From positions 1 to 34,186 of the forward strand of contig JAILNQ010000106.1 of the NCBI GenBank assembly GCA_024691425.1: DNA of 34,186 bases, given 5' to 3'. Made by a program: the position numbers and the translations under genes. Within the stretch, counting starts at the first letter, position 1. Each line of letters starts with the position of its first letter. The notes beneath the pieces were generated by a model, which was not told where the DNA came from, searched no databases, and saw nothing but the letters and a program-made list of their open reading frames with translations. This stretch comes from Lachnospiraceae bacterium. Lineage in GTDB: Bacteria > Bacillota > Clostridia > Lachnospirales > Lachnospiraceae. Below, piece after piece: positions 1 to 7,920 of the stretch.

Positions 1-374
1 CATCCGCCGTTGATCATGTTCTCGATCTGAGAAACCTGAGTCTGAACGTCGTTTGAAGCGTACTGAAGGTCAACTTCGTATCCAGCTGCCTTGAGCTGCT
101 CTTCCATGTTTGCGCCGTCCTGGTTCCATCTCTGAAGATCCTTTGTAGGCATTGCAACGCCGACCTTCTGGCCTGCGCCAACGTCTTCTGCAGGAGCTGC
201 TTCTTCTGCAGGAGCTGCTTCTTCTGCAGGAGCTGCTTCCTCTGCAGGTGCTGCTTCTTCTGCTGCAGGTGCTGCTGCCTCAGCTGCAGGTGCTGCTGCC
301 GTAGCGCCGCATCCTACAAGGAGAGAAGCTGTCATTGCTGTTGCAAGTAAAACTGATAATACTTTTTTAGACAT
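1..374 (-). CDS. ChvE-like sugar ABC transporter substrate-binding lipoprotein (partial, C-terminus beyond left edge)
   Basis: Only the first 124 codons are present. The protein starts MSKKVLSVLLATAMTAS and has a lipobox LVGC (Cys22), so it should be an acylated lipoprotein on the outer face of the membrane. Residues of about 25-62 form an Ala/Pro/Glu linker built of AAPAEE repeats, followed by the start of a periplasmic-binding domain (VGVAMPTKDLQRWNQDG, then a QVSQIENMI segment). That beginning resembles ChvE-type multiple-monosaccharide binding proteins, which deliver sugars to an ABC importer. The ATG is supported by a GGGAGG ribosome binding site about 7 bases upstream. It follows the sugar-sensing gene series but has its own promoter after a terminator, so it is a likely target of the YesN-type regulator encoded at 1596. 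The ligand and the transporter genes lie outside the view. Confidence 0.85.
   Translation of the reverse strand, partial: MSKKVLSVLLATAMTASLLVGCGATAAAPAAEAAAPAAEEAAPAEEAAPAEEAAPAEEAAPAEDVGAGQKVGVAMPTKDLQRWNQDGANMEEQLKAAGYEVDLQYASNDVQTQVSQIENMINGG
184..300. repeat. Imperfect 18-bp tandem repeats coding for an AAPAEE linker
   Basis: About six imperfect copies of an 18-base unit (GCAGGAGCTGCTTCTTCT on the plus strand, with drift toward the promoter-proximal end) encode the Ala/Pro/Glu tether between the lipid-anchored Cys and the sugar-binding domain. The reading frame is kept throughout. Such repeats can change copy number by slippage, altering tether length but not function. Confidence 0.8.
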
Positions 375-398
375 TTTTCGTCCTCCCTTTTTTTTCTC

Positions 399-419
399 CG
401 GGTGGCACTATGTCACCCG
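399..419 (-). promoter_or_regulatory. Leader hairpin upstream of the ChvE-like gene
   Basis: A 21-base inverted repeat (CGGGTGACA-TAG-TGCCACCCG on the minus strand) forms nine pairs, one of them G-T, with a 3-base loop. It lies between the predicted promoter and the ribosome binding site of the ChvE-like gene, so it would sit in the 5' untranslated mRNA. A run of A rather than T follows on the minus strand, so it is not an intrinsic terminator. It could stabilise mRNA or be an operator; the sequence does not decide. Confidence 0.55.
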
Positions 420-443
420 ACAGTTAACACAATAACACCACAT

Positions 444-472
444 AATCTAGAAAGACTTGTTTATTTCTTCAA
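444..472 (-). promoter_or_regulatory. Predicted sigma-A promoter of the ChvE-like gene
   Basis: On the minus strand, TTGAAG (467-472) and TAGATT (444-449) are separated by 17 bases. Transcription would start near 437 and include the leader hairpin. Both hexamers match consensus at four of six positions. Located just after the terminator of the preceding genes. Confidence 0.5.
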
Positions 473-497
473 AATTTTATGTTCATTGATACGGGTA

Positions 498-545
498 TAA
501 AAAAACTAGCACAATTTTGTTACAGTAGTATCAAGATTGTGCTAG
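498..545 (-). terminator. Rho-independent terminator after the XylF-like gene
   Basis: On the minus strand, CTAGCACAAT (536-545) pairs perfectly with ATTGTGCTAG (506-515). Three more inner pairs follow a single mismatch, and a run of seven T follows immediately. It lies just beyond the stop codon of the XylF-like gene and should end the minus-strand series coming from ftsH and the sensor genes, isolating the ChvE-like gene. Confidence 0.85.
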
Positions 546-568
546 CACGATATTCTTAAAGATATGTA

Positions 569-1606
569 TCACTTCTTCTGAACGTTCAGGTAAATCTCGT
601 TCTTCTGGTGATATTTGCCGGTGATGACCTCATCCATGTTCGCCTTTGTTACGGCTATCGGTTTCAGTTTCTCATACGGCACATCATACGTTCCGTCGTT
701 GAATGTGTATTTGAGCCCGAGAGGTATTCCGTTCGCCATGTCGACCGCCCTCTCCGCGGCTTTTATCGCAAGCTTTTCAACCGGTTTGTATACCGTCATG
801 TACTGGGTGCCCTCTACGATCCTCTGGCATGCCTCAAGATCGGCATCCTGCCCGACCACGCACACCTTTCCTCCGAGCCTGTGCTCTATGAGCGCTCTTA
901 TGGCATGCGCCGCAAGGTTATCGTTTCCGCACATTATCGCATCGGGAACTTTCCCGGTCTGTAAATACTCATCCGTAACGGTGAATCCGTTCTCTGCCAC
1001 CCATCCGTTCGAGAACTCGGCATAATCGACTTTTATCTTCGTGGTGGACAGCACTCTTTCAAATCCGTCCTGAACCATCTGCACGTTGTAATCGGTCGGT
1101 GATCCTTTTACCTGTATGATGGTTCCTTCATTTCCGATATCCTTCTTAATATATTCGGCCATAAGCTCGCCGACTTTTTCATTGTCCACTGACAGATAAA
1201 GGTCCACGTTCGCATTTCTTATAGGGCGGTCGTACGCTATGACTTTTATTCCCTCGCGCCTTGCGGCCTCTATCGTATCTTTCAGTGCTATGTCATCGAT
1301 CGCGATAACGACTATGACATCCATTTTTTTGTCTATGAAATATCTTATCTGCTTTATCTGCTCTTCAACGGCTCCGTTGGCGTTCTGCACGTTTACTTCC
1401 GCGCCGAGCTCCTGTGCTTTCGACACGAAAAGATCCCTCTCCCTCGACCACCTTTCTATAAGAAGAGAATCGATCGAGAGACCGATCTGGATACTGTCGC
1501 TTTCCATTTTCGGTTTTTCCACGTTGTTCGGTGCCGAGGCAGAGCATGCCGATAAAGCCAGCATGACAGATGCCATTGTGATCGCTAAGATTTTCTTATA
1601 AGCCAC
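569..1606 (-). CDS. XylF-like sugar-binding lipoprotein
   Basis: A 345-residue periplasmic-binding-protein fold (Peripla_BP_4 type) with an N-terminal lipoprotein signal ending LALSAC (Cys21). The C-terminal half carries the segment GQDADLEACQRIVEGTQYMT, which closely resembles the XylF D-xylose-binding family, followed by TVYKP. The start is GTG at 1604-1606, inside the last codons of the response regulator gene (11-base overlap), with GAGAGGG upstream; translation is probably coupled. No permease or ATPase gene adjoins it directly. It could be the binding component of an ABC importer encoded elsewhere, or an extra sensory input for the kinase. In Clostridium beijerinckii a XylF-type protein works with LytS/YesN in xylose sensing; the same role here is inferred from order only. 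Sugar specificity is unproven. Confidence 0.85.
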   Translation of the reverse strand: MAYKKILAITMASVMLALSACSASAPNNVEKPKMESDSIQIGLSIDSLLIERWSRERDLFVSKAQELGAEVNVQNANGAVEEQIKQIRYFIDKKMDVIVVIAIDDIALKDTIEAARREGIKVIAYDRPIRNANVDLYLSVDNEKVGELMAEYIKKDIGNEGTIIQVKGSPTDYNVQMVQDGFERVLSTTKIKVDYAEFSNGWVAENGFTVTDEYLQTGKVPDAIMCGNDNLAAHAIRALIEHRLGGKVCVVGQDADLEACQRIVEGTQYMTVYKPVEKLAIKAAERAVDMANGIPLGLKYTFNDGTYDVPYEKLKPIAVTKANMDEVITGKYHQKNEIYLNVQKK

Positions 1607-3206
1607 TTCCTGCCCTCTCCCTGTACTCTGTCGGGGTCATCCCCGTTGCCTTTTTGAATATCCTTGAGAAGTAATTCGGATCGGAATATCCGCATACACT
1701 TCCCACTTCCTTTATGCTCCTTGAAGGATCCTTCAGCATCTCCTTGGCCTTTTCAACCCTTATCTTCGTAAGGTACTCGACAAAGCCCTCGTTCATCTCT
1801 TCCTTGAAGAGCTTGCTGAAATAATACGAGCTTATGTTCAGCTTCTCGGAAATCTCATTCAGCGAGATCTCCTTGCCCGCATTGTTCTCTATGTAGTCTA
1901 TCGCCTGCCTGACCAGATGATGTGTATGGTCCGAGCTTCCGGTCGTCATGTTCGATACAGCGTTCTTCATCTTGTCCATGAACCACGTCTTGACTTCTTC
2001 AAGCGATGACATGCTTATTATCTCGGAAAGATAATCCTTGCGGCTCTCAAATTCATACAGGTGTCCGCCGCTTCTGTACATATCGCTTTCTGCGCGGAGC
2101 ACGAACTCCAGTGATTTCAGCTTTATGCTCATTATGTCGTCTGCATGCTTGTCGCACATCCAGTCAAAGAACTTTCCGCTCCGAAGAAGGCATCCGTCAA
2201 CATCTCCCTCGGCGAGCTTTTCGAAAATCTCATTCTCAATGTCGGCCGGATAGCTTTCCTCATATGAAACCGCGATAGGAAGGTCATCTACATGAGCAAC
2301 GCTTCCTTTTGTTGAATACAGCGCTTTCATCGCTTCCTCATATGATTCATAGCAGTTCTTGAGTTTCTTTATGCCGCCTATTCCGATCCTGTACTGAATG
2401 TCCGTGGCATTGCGCATCTCCCTGACGGCCACGCGGGACTTTTCGATCAGGTCGCTTCTTTCCATATATTCCATGGAAAGATCCTTCCTCGGAACGAACA
2501 CCGGGATTTTGTTGGAACTGATGGAGCCGACGACGGCATCCGGGAAAGTATCCTTTATTATTTCCCTTACCTTCGTATAGTAAACCGTCTGCGCTCTTAC
2601 GGCCGAGCCGACCGCATTCGTCAGATAATTACCCTGCTGGCTTTCGCCGAACATCACGGCGGCCATGTATCCGTAATCCGCCTCAAGGCTCAGAAGACTC
2701 CTGTAGTTTTCGATATCTTCTTCGAACGGCTCCTGGAATATTATGCTCGATATGAACCCGTTCTCTATAATAGGAACGACTGTCTCAAGTCTTTCCTTTG
2801 TCTTGAGGTCCTGCCTTCTCTTCTCTCTTCTCGTATCAAGTTCGCCGATAACGCGGTCTATCGCCTTGACTATCGATTTCTGGTTGTAAGGCTTGTTGAG
2901 GTAGTCAATGACTCCGAGGTTGATAGCTTCCTTCGCGTAATCGAATTTATCGTACGCCGTCAGGACGACGAAAATCACTGAAGGAAGGATCTCCTTTATT
3001 TCCTTCATGGCTTCTATCCCATTGATACCGGGCATCTGGATATCCATGAAGATTACGTCCGGCCTGAATCTTTCGGCGACTTCGATCGCCGTTCTTCCTG
3101 ACTTCGCGCTTTCAATCTCGAACTGTCCGTCGAAGTTCTTGTTTATGATCATTGATAACGAATTGATGACAATGCCTTCGTCATCGGCAAGCATTATTCT
3201 GTACAT
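1596..3206 (-). CDS. YesN-type response regulator, receiver plus AraC DNA-binding domain
   Basis: 536 residues. Residues 1-120 form a CheY-like receiver with the acidic pair DDE at 8-10, the phospho-acceptor Asp55 in IFMDIQMPG, and the conserved Lys in YLNKPY near 106. A middle region of about 300 residues has no recognised domain but is usual for YesN proteins. The last 100 residues form an AraC-type double helix-turn-helix (ISLNEISEKLNIS, then the signature around GYSDPNYFSRIFKKATGMTP). It should be phosphorylated by the kinase encoded just upstream (33-base gap) and activate sugar uptake genes. The ATG is preceded by AGGAGCGG. The nearest candidate targets are the XylF-like and ChvE-like genes to the left. 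Confidence 0.93.
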   Translation of the reverse strand: MYRIMLADDEGIVINSLSMIINKNFDGQFEIESAKSGRTAIEVAERFRPDVIFMDIQMPGINGIEAMKEIKEILPSVIFVVLTAYDKFDYAKEAINLGVIDYLNKPYNQKSIVKAIDRVIGELDTRREKRRQDLKTKERLETVVPIIENGFISSIIFQEPFEEDIENYRSLLSLEADYGYMAAVMFGESQQGNYLTNAVGSAVRAQTVYYTKVREIIKDTFPDAVVGSISSNKIPVFVPRKDLSMEYMERSDLIEKSRVAVREMRNATDIQYRIGIGGIKKLKNCYESYEEAMKALYSTKGSVAHVDDLPIAVSYEESYPADIENEIFEKLAEGDVDGCLLRSGKFFDWMCDKHADDIMSIKLKSLEFVLRAESDMYRSGGHLYEFESRKDYLSEIISMSSLEEVKTWFMDKMKNAVSNMTTGSSDHTHHLVRQAIDYIENNAGKEISLNEISEKLNISSYYFSKLFKEEMNEGFVEYLTKIRVEKAKEMLKDPSRSIKEVGSVCGYSDPNYFSRIFKKATGMTPTEYRERAGSGL

Positions 3207-3239
3207 ATTCCGCTCCTGCCTTCATATTATATGTGCCAC

Positions 3240-4739
3240 CTAAACATGCATGGGCACCTTGATAACAAATTCCGTTCCTTTTCCTTCACCTTCGCTGAAT
3301 ATTTCCATGACATCGCTGCGTCCGGTGAAAATCTGAAGCCTCTCGATAACATTTCCGAGCCCGATCCCGTTAGATGCGGCGTGATCTGCCGATGGCTCGC
3401 CGACCGCCTCGCCGGAAAGGATCCTGTCGATCTGTTCCTGGCCCATTCCTATGCCGTTATCCTTTATCGAGAGCATGACATTTCCGTTTTCTCTGTAAAC
3501 ATTGAGGTCTATATGCCCCTCCCAGTCTATGTCTCTTATGCCGTAGTTGACGGCATTCTCAACTATAGGCTGAAGTATCATGCTCGGAACCCTGACCTCG
3601 GTGACTTCTTCATCGACATGCTTTCTGTAATGTATCTCGCCGGTGAATCTCACGTTAAGTATATACACGTATTTGTCTACAAGTGTTATCTCTTCGGCAA
3701 TGGATGCATCATTATCTATCTTCTTTATATTATATCTGAAGAAATCCGCCATGTTCTCGATGAATTCCGTCGTTTTATCCGCTCCCTCCATCATGGCGAG
3801 CTGTTCGCCGGCATTCAAGGTGTTGAAAAGGAAATGCGGATTGATCTGTGCCTGGAGAGAACGCAGCTGAACTTCCTTCATCCTGTTCTCCATGACGAGC
3901 TCATGTTCTTTGAGCCGGCTTTCACGCAGTACGCTGTCCTTTATCTCTGCTATGTATTTCTGTATGCTGAGCAGCATCTGCTTGAATGCTTTTGAAACGA
4001 CGCTTATCTCATCTCCGCCTTCGGTCACTTCAACCTCAACATCAAAGTTTCCTTCCGCAACCTCATTCGCCGCCTGCGACAGATCGATGAGCGGAAGCGT
4101 CATGCTTTTGGTCATGAGGAATACGACTATAACGTTGACGATACCGATGAAGAACAGAATCAGTATCGTTATCATTTCCATCGAACGGAGCGAGGAAAGC
4201 AGTATGCTGTAGTCCGAAGTGTTCTTTTTGAACTGCTTGTTGTTGAGCGCATATATGCATGCCTGAAGATCTGAATACATCCCGACAGTCTCTTCGAACG
4301 ACGCCTTGTATTTTTCAACATTACGTCCTCTCTTTGCAGTGATCGTCTCGCCGGCGACCTGAAGATAATTCTCCGACTGATGTATTATGTTCTCCTGCAT
4401 CGCATAGACCGCGGTACCGGAATTTTTAAGATCGAGCGAGGCAAGTCCGTTGCGGTAATCCTGCTCTGCGCGGTAATAGTCATTAAGAGAGGTTGTACTT
4501 TTGCTCTCAAGATAATCCTTCATGGAATTCTGTATGGAAGTAAGGTCGTCTGAAAGATTGTTCAGACTGACATTGACGACATAGATCTCATCCACTTTTG
4601 CGATCATCGTATTGATGCTTACATACATGTATATGTTCACAATAAGGATCAGCACCGTCGGTATGATGAACGCAATGAGCAGTTTCGACCTTACCGAAGC
4701 ATTATTCCATTTTCTTCTTATCGCTCCGGTCATTGTCAT
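3240..4739 (-). CDS. YesM/LytS-type membrane sensor histidine kinase
   Basis: 499 residues. One membrane segment lies at about 20-42, an extracytoplasmic sensing region at about 43-186, a second membrane segment at about 187-209, and a HAMP linker at about 209-262. A His_kinase domain has LRSLQAQINPHFLFNTLN with phospho-His302, followed by an ATPase domain with N-box PIVENAVNYG (391-400) and G-boxes DNGIGM and NGIGLGNV. The extracytoplasmic part is mostly helical and lacks its own ligand domain, which fits sensing through the binding protein encoded upstream. The first ATG (4737-4739) overlaps that gene's stop as ATGA. A second in-frame ATG at 4731-4733 is better spaced from AGGA and may be the true start. 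It should phosphorylate the regulator encoded next. Confidence 0.93.
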   Translation of the reverse strand: MTMTGAIRRKWNNASVRSKLLIAFIIPTVLILIVNIYMYVSINTMIAKVDEIYVVNVSLNNLSDDLTSIQNSMKDYLESKSTTSLNDYYRAEQDYRNGLASLDLKNSGTAVYAMQENIIHQSENYLQVAGETITAKRGRNVEKYKASFEETVGMYSDLQACIYALNNKQFKKNTSDYSILLSSLRSMEMITILILFFIGIVNVIVVFLMTKSMTLPLIDLSQAANEVAEGNFDVEVEVTEGGDEISVVSKAFKQMLLSIQKYIAEIKDSVLRESRLKEHELVMENRMKEVQLRSLQAQINPHFLFNTLNAGEQLAMMEGADKTTEFIENMADFFRYNIKKIDNDASIAEEITLVDKYVYILNVRFTGEIHYRKHVDEEVTEVRVPSMILQPIVENAVNYGIRDIDWEGHIDLNVYRENGNVMLSIKDNGIGMGQEQIDRILSGEAVGEPSADHAASNGIGLGNVIERLQIFTGRSDVMEIFSEGEGKGTEFVIKVPMHV

Positions 4740-5785
4740 TTCCTGTTCGTTTTTTCAGCAAGCATCTGATGTGCTTTTGCCTGGTCTACTACTTCTATTC
4801 CCACGGGCAGATATGAATTGGTATAGCCCATGCTGTTGTATTCATAAAGCGCCTGGATGCACGATTTTCCCATTTCATCCGTATCGATCGAAACGGTCGA
4901 AAAGATGACCTGTTTATCAACGGCATCAAGAATTGTATCGTTTGCGAAATACCCTATGATCTGAATCTGTCCGACAAGGTTGTAATCTACAACTGCCTGA
5001 TATGCGCATCTTGTATAGACGCTGTTGACGCAGAGCATGATATTCGGAAGATTCTCCTTTTCAAGGAAAATATTTCTGATGCTCTCCTCTGCACTGAAAA
5101 TATCTTCTGCCTCGATCCTCGTAACAACTATCTCGGGCAGCACTTCCTCTCCGTTCTCTTCTGTCTTCTCACGGAGATGATCCTCGATAGCCATGACGAT
5201 CAGGTTGGATGCGCCCTCTGCCATGTCGCCGTCGACTAAAATGTCGACAGTTCCCGGTGTCGTTCCGGATTCGATCAGTCTGTCGATCTCAATGGCATAC
5301 ATCTGTCCGAGCTCATAATAGTTGAGACCGACATAGCATTGTCTTTTTGACGTTTCCACATCGTTCTGCAGTACCACAACGCCTATTCCGGCATCCGCGG
5401 CTTTATCTATGAGAGCGCTGACTTCCTCATTCGCTCCGCCCGAATACACGATTCCGTCCATCTTGGAATTGACTGCGATGCGCAATAGCTCTTCTATTGA
5501 AAAGTCTCCTCCAAGCCCTGTGCGGAGGTCCTCTAGATATATGTTGTATTCCCGCGCCTGTTCATTCGCGGACTTGAAAACCTCCTGCCAGAAGTCGCTG
5601 TCGGAATCTTCAGCAACAAACGCATAGTGCTTTTCGTACCCTATCGTCTCTTCCTGTTCGACGCTGTACATCGTGCGCGTAATGACACGGAACAGTATCC
5701 CCGTTGCAACGGCAGCGGTGATCATGATTATGGTTCCGACGATCATGAACCGGTAAGATTTGTTTGAGTATTCAGACTTTCGCAT
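4736..5785 (-). CDS. Membrane-anchored periplasmic-type sugar-binding sensor protein
   Basis: 349 residues. An uncleaved membrane anchor lies at about 12-33 (no lipobox), then a RbsB/Peripla_BP_4 fold starts near HYAFVAEDSDSDFWQEVF, with MDGIVYSGG and IGVVVLQND segments typical of ribose/galactose binding proteins. Because it is tethered by a transmembrane helix rather than lipid and lies immediately before the kinase gene with a 4-base overlap, the likely role is ligand reception for that kinase rather than transport, as described for three-component sugar sensors of the XylFII-LytS-YesN type. The ATG at 5783-5785 lies 14 bases inside the end of ftsH, with AAAGG upstream within the ftsH coding end. 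Ligand unknown. Confidence 0.85.
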   Translation of the reverse strand: MRKSEYSNKSYRFMIVGTIIMITAAVATGILFRVITRTMYSVEQEETIGYEKHYAFVAEDSDSDFWQEVFKSANEQAREYNIYLEDLRTGLGGDFSIEELLRIAVNSKMDGIVYSGGANEEVSALIDKAADAGIGVVVLQNDVETSKRQCYVGLNYYELGQMYAIEIDRLIESGTTPGTVDILVDGDMAEGASNLIVMAIEDHLREKTEENGEEVLPEIVVTRIEAEDIFSAEESIRNIFLEKENLPNIMLCVNSVYTRCAYQAVVDYNLVGQIQIIGYFANDTILDAVDKQVIFSTVSIDTDEMGKSCIQALYEYNSMGYTNSYLPVGIEVVDQAKAHQMLAEKTNRK

Positions 5786-7778
5786 CTACTACCGTGCCTT
5801 TATCGGCTTCCTCGGCTCCGCCGCAGGCAGTATCTGTGCCGCCGGCAGCATCCCGGCTTTCTTCTTCATCTTCCTTAGCTTCAACGCTCTTGTCGCTGTC
5901 TTCTTCGCTGTCTTCTTCGGGATATTTCGTCCGGAATATTTCCATGAACTGCTTGCCGGTGATGCTTTCCTTCTCAAGAAGATAGTCTGCAAGAGTATCA
6001 AGGAGATCTCTGTTTTCCGTAAGAAGACGTTTTGCTTCCTCGTACGCTTCAGAAAGCAGCCTCATGACTTCCTCGTCAACGCCTGCTGCAGTCTCGTCAG
6101 CGCATTCCATAACCATGCGGCCGCTTAAGTATCTGTCCTCGATGCTCTCGAGCTTTATGAGCCCGAACTTTTCAGACATTCCGTATCTTGTCACCATGGC
6201 CCTTGCAAGCGCCGTCGCTTTTTCTATATCGTTGCTCGCGCCGTTCGTGACAGATTCGAAAATGAGCTCTTCTGCCGCACGTCCTGCAAGCGCGGTAACT
6301 ATCTGTTCATACAGTTCATCTTTCGTTTCAAGATGTTTCTCCTCTTCAGGAACATACCATGCATATCCGAGAGCTCCCATCGTTCTCGGAACGATAGTTA
6401 TCTTCTGGATCGGGTCGGTATTTTTCTGAAGCGCGGATGCAAGTGCATGACCTATCTCGTGGTATGCGACGATCCTGCGTTCCTTCTTCGTCATTATGCG
6501 GTCTTTCTTTTCCTTACCCATCATAACGACTTCGATCGCCTCAAGAAGATCTTTCTGGTTAACGGCTTCCCTGCCGCTCTTTACGGCATTGATGGCCGCC
6601 TCGTTAACCATGTTGGCAAGGTCGGATCCGACTGCTCCCGCAGTAGCAAGAGCGATTTCGTCAAAGTCGACCGAATCATCAAGAAGGACATCCCTTGAAT
6701 GAACTTTGAGCGTTTCCTTCCTTCCCTTGAGGTCAGGTTTGTCAACGATGATACGTCTGTCAAACCGTCCGGGACGGAGAAGCGCCTTATCTAATATCTC
6801 CGGTCTGTTCGTCGCAGCAAGGATCATTATTCCCTTTGCGCTGTCGAAACCGTCCATCTCTGAAAGAAGCTGATTGAGCGTCTGCTCACGCTCATCGTTG
6901 CCTCCTCCGTAACGTGAATCCCTCGATTTTCCAATAGCATCTATCTCATCAATGAAAATAATGCACGGAGCATTCTTCTGGGCATCCTTGAACAGATCCC
7001 TTACTCTTGATGCTCCGACACCGACATACATTTCAACGAAATCGGATCCCGCAAGAGAGAAGAACGGAACGTGCGCTTCGCCGGCAACCGCCTTTGCAAG
7101 AAGCGTCTTACCTGTTCCGGGAGGGCCTACGAGAAGCGCTCCTTTCGGAAGCTTAGCTCCGATCTTGACGTACTTTCCGGGATTATGCAGAAAATCAACT
7201 ACTTCCTGCAGCGATTCCTTCGCTTCGTCCTGTCCGGCAACATCCTTGAATGTCACTCCGGTCTCTTTCTGCACATACATCTTCGCATTGCTCTTCCCGA
7301 CACCCATCAGGCCTCCTCCGCCGCCCATACGCTTCATGAAGAAGCTGATGACGAGCCAGAACAGAAGTATAGGCAGAATGTATGAAAGGACGAACGACAG
7401 AATGATCGAGGATGAATCCGATTCCTTCTGCTCGAATTTAACACCCGCATCAAGCAGCCTGTCCGGAAGAGAATCATCATACACGGGGATCGTGTAATAC
7501 TTCATCTGAACATAGGCGTCTTCCTGACCTTTCGGTATGATCGTGATCTCATCCGTTCCTATGACAACGCTGTCCACCTCACCCTTCTCAACCTTCTCGA
7601 TGAAAGCATCATAGGTGATCTTCTGGTTAGTTGCGCTCGAAAAAATATTCCTCATATAAGAAAGGATCACGAAGAGCACAACAGAAACGACAAGAATGAT
7701 GAGCAGCATCTGCTGGTTCTGTTTTTTGTTCTTATTATTGTTGTTATTGTTTCCCTGGCCGTTGCCCTGATTATCCAT
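5772..7778 (-). CDS. ftsH: ATP-dependent zinc metalloprotease FtsH
   Basis: 668 residues, usual length. FtsH is a membrane-anchored AAA+ protease that extracts and degrades membrane and regulatory proteins. The N-terminus is Asn-rich (NNNNNN at 10-15), followed by a membrane helix at about 24-40, an extracytoplasmic FtsH-ext region, and a second helix at about 125-148. The AAA domain has Walker A GPPGTGKT (218-225), Walker B IIFIDEID (273-280) and the arginine-finger region LRPGRFDRR. The zinc site is HEIGH (440-444); the more usual form is HEAGH. The last 45 residues are Asp/Glu-rich. The start has AAGGAG and a strong promoter. Its end overlaps the next gene by 14 bases, so the sugar-sensor genes may be partly transcribed from the ftsH promoter. 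Confidence 0.98.
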   Translation of the reverse strand: MDNQGNGQGNNNNNNKNKKQNQQMLLIILVVSVVLFVILSYMRNIFSSATNQKITYDAFIEKVEKGEVDSVVIGTDEITIIPKGQEDAYVQMKYYTIPVYDDSLPDRLLDAGVKFEQKESDSSSIILSFVLSYILPILLFWLVISFFMKRMGGGGGLMGVGKSNAKMYVQKETGVTFKDVAGQDEAKESLQEVVDFLHNPGKYVKIGAKLPKGALLVGPPGTGKTLLAKAVAGEAHVPFFSLAGSDFVEMYVGVGASRVRDLFKDAQKNAPCIIFIDEIDAIGKSRDSRYGGGNDEREQTLNQLLSEMDGFDSAKGIMILAATNRPEILDKALLRPGRFDRRIIVDKPDLKGRKETLKVHSRDVLLDDSVDFDEIALATAGAVGSDLANMVNEAAINAVKSGREAVNQKDLLEAIEVVMMGKEKKDRIMTKKERRIVAYHEIGHALASALQKNTDPIQKITIVPRTMGALGYAWYVPEEEKHLETKDELYEQIVTALAGRAAEELIFESVTNGASNDIEKATALARAMVTRYGMSEKFGLIKLESIEDRYLSGRMVMECADETAAGVDEEVMRLLSEAYEEAKRLLTENRDLLDTLADYLLEKESITGKQFMEIFRTKYPEEDSEEDSDKSVEAKEDEEESRDAAGGTDTACGGAEEADKGTVVDAKV

Positions 7779-7817
7779 TTGAGCTCCTTATAACCTTCAA
7801 GTTTGGTTTATCGATTT

Positions 7818-7846
7818 ATTATAGTTATAAACATGCGTAAAATCAA
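7818..7846 (-). promoter_or_regulatory. Sigma-A promoter of ftsH
   Basis: On the minus strand, TTGATT (7841-7846) and a perfect TATAAT (7818-7823) are 17 bases apart. Transcription would start about 30 bases before the ftsH ATG. It may also feed the overlapping sensor genes downstream. Confidence 0.75.
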
Positions 7847-7873
7847 CTTTTTGATGTGAATTTTGTGTGTTTA

Positions 7874-7882
7874 TGATATAAT
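7874..7882 (+). promoter_or_regulatory. Extended -10 promoter of the MBOAT gene
   Basis: TGATATAAT (7874-7882) is a perfect extended -10 element. A TTGATG at 7851-7856 is 20 bases away, too far for a good -35, so the extended -10 probably carries the activity. It is divergent to the ftsH promoter, within about 60 bases. Confidence 0.5.
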
Positions 7883-7920
7883 ATGCCACGATTCATAGCC
7901 GGACAGAACTGGAGATATCG

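Noticed and set aside
184-300. Possible CRISPR or microsatellite array
   Set aside because: The units are contiguous, in frame, and code for an Ala/Pro/Glu linker; there are no spacers.
3231-3995. A 254-codon plus-strand reading opposite the histidine kinase
   Set aside because: Antisense shadow of the well-supported kinase ATPase domain; no family resemblance and no start signal.
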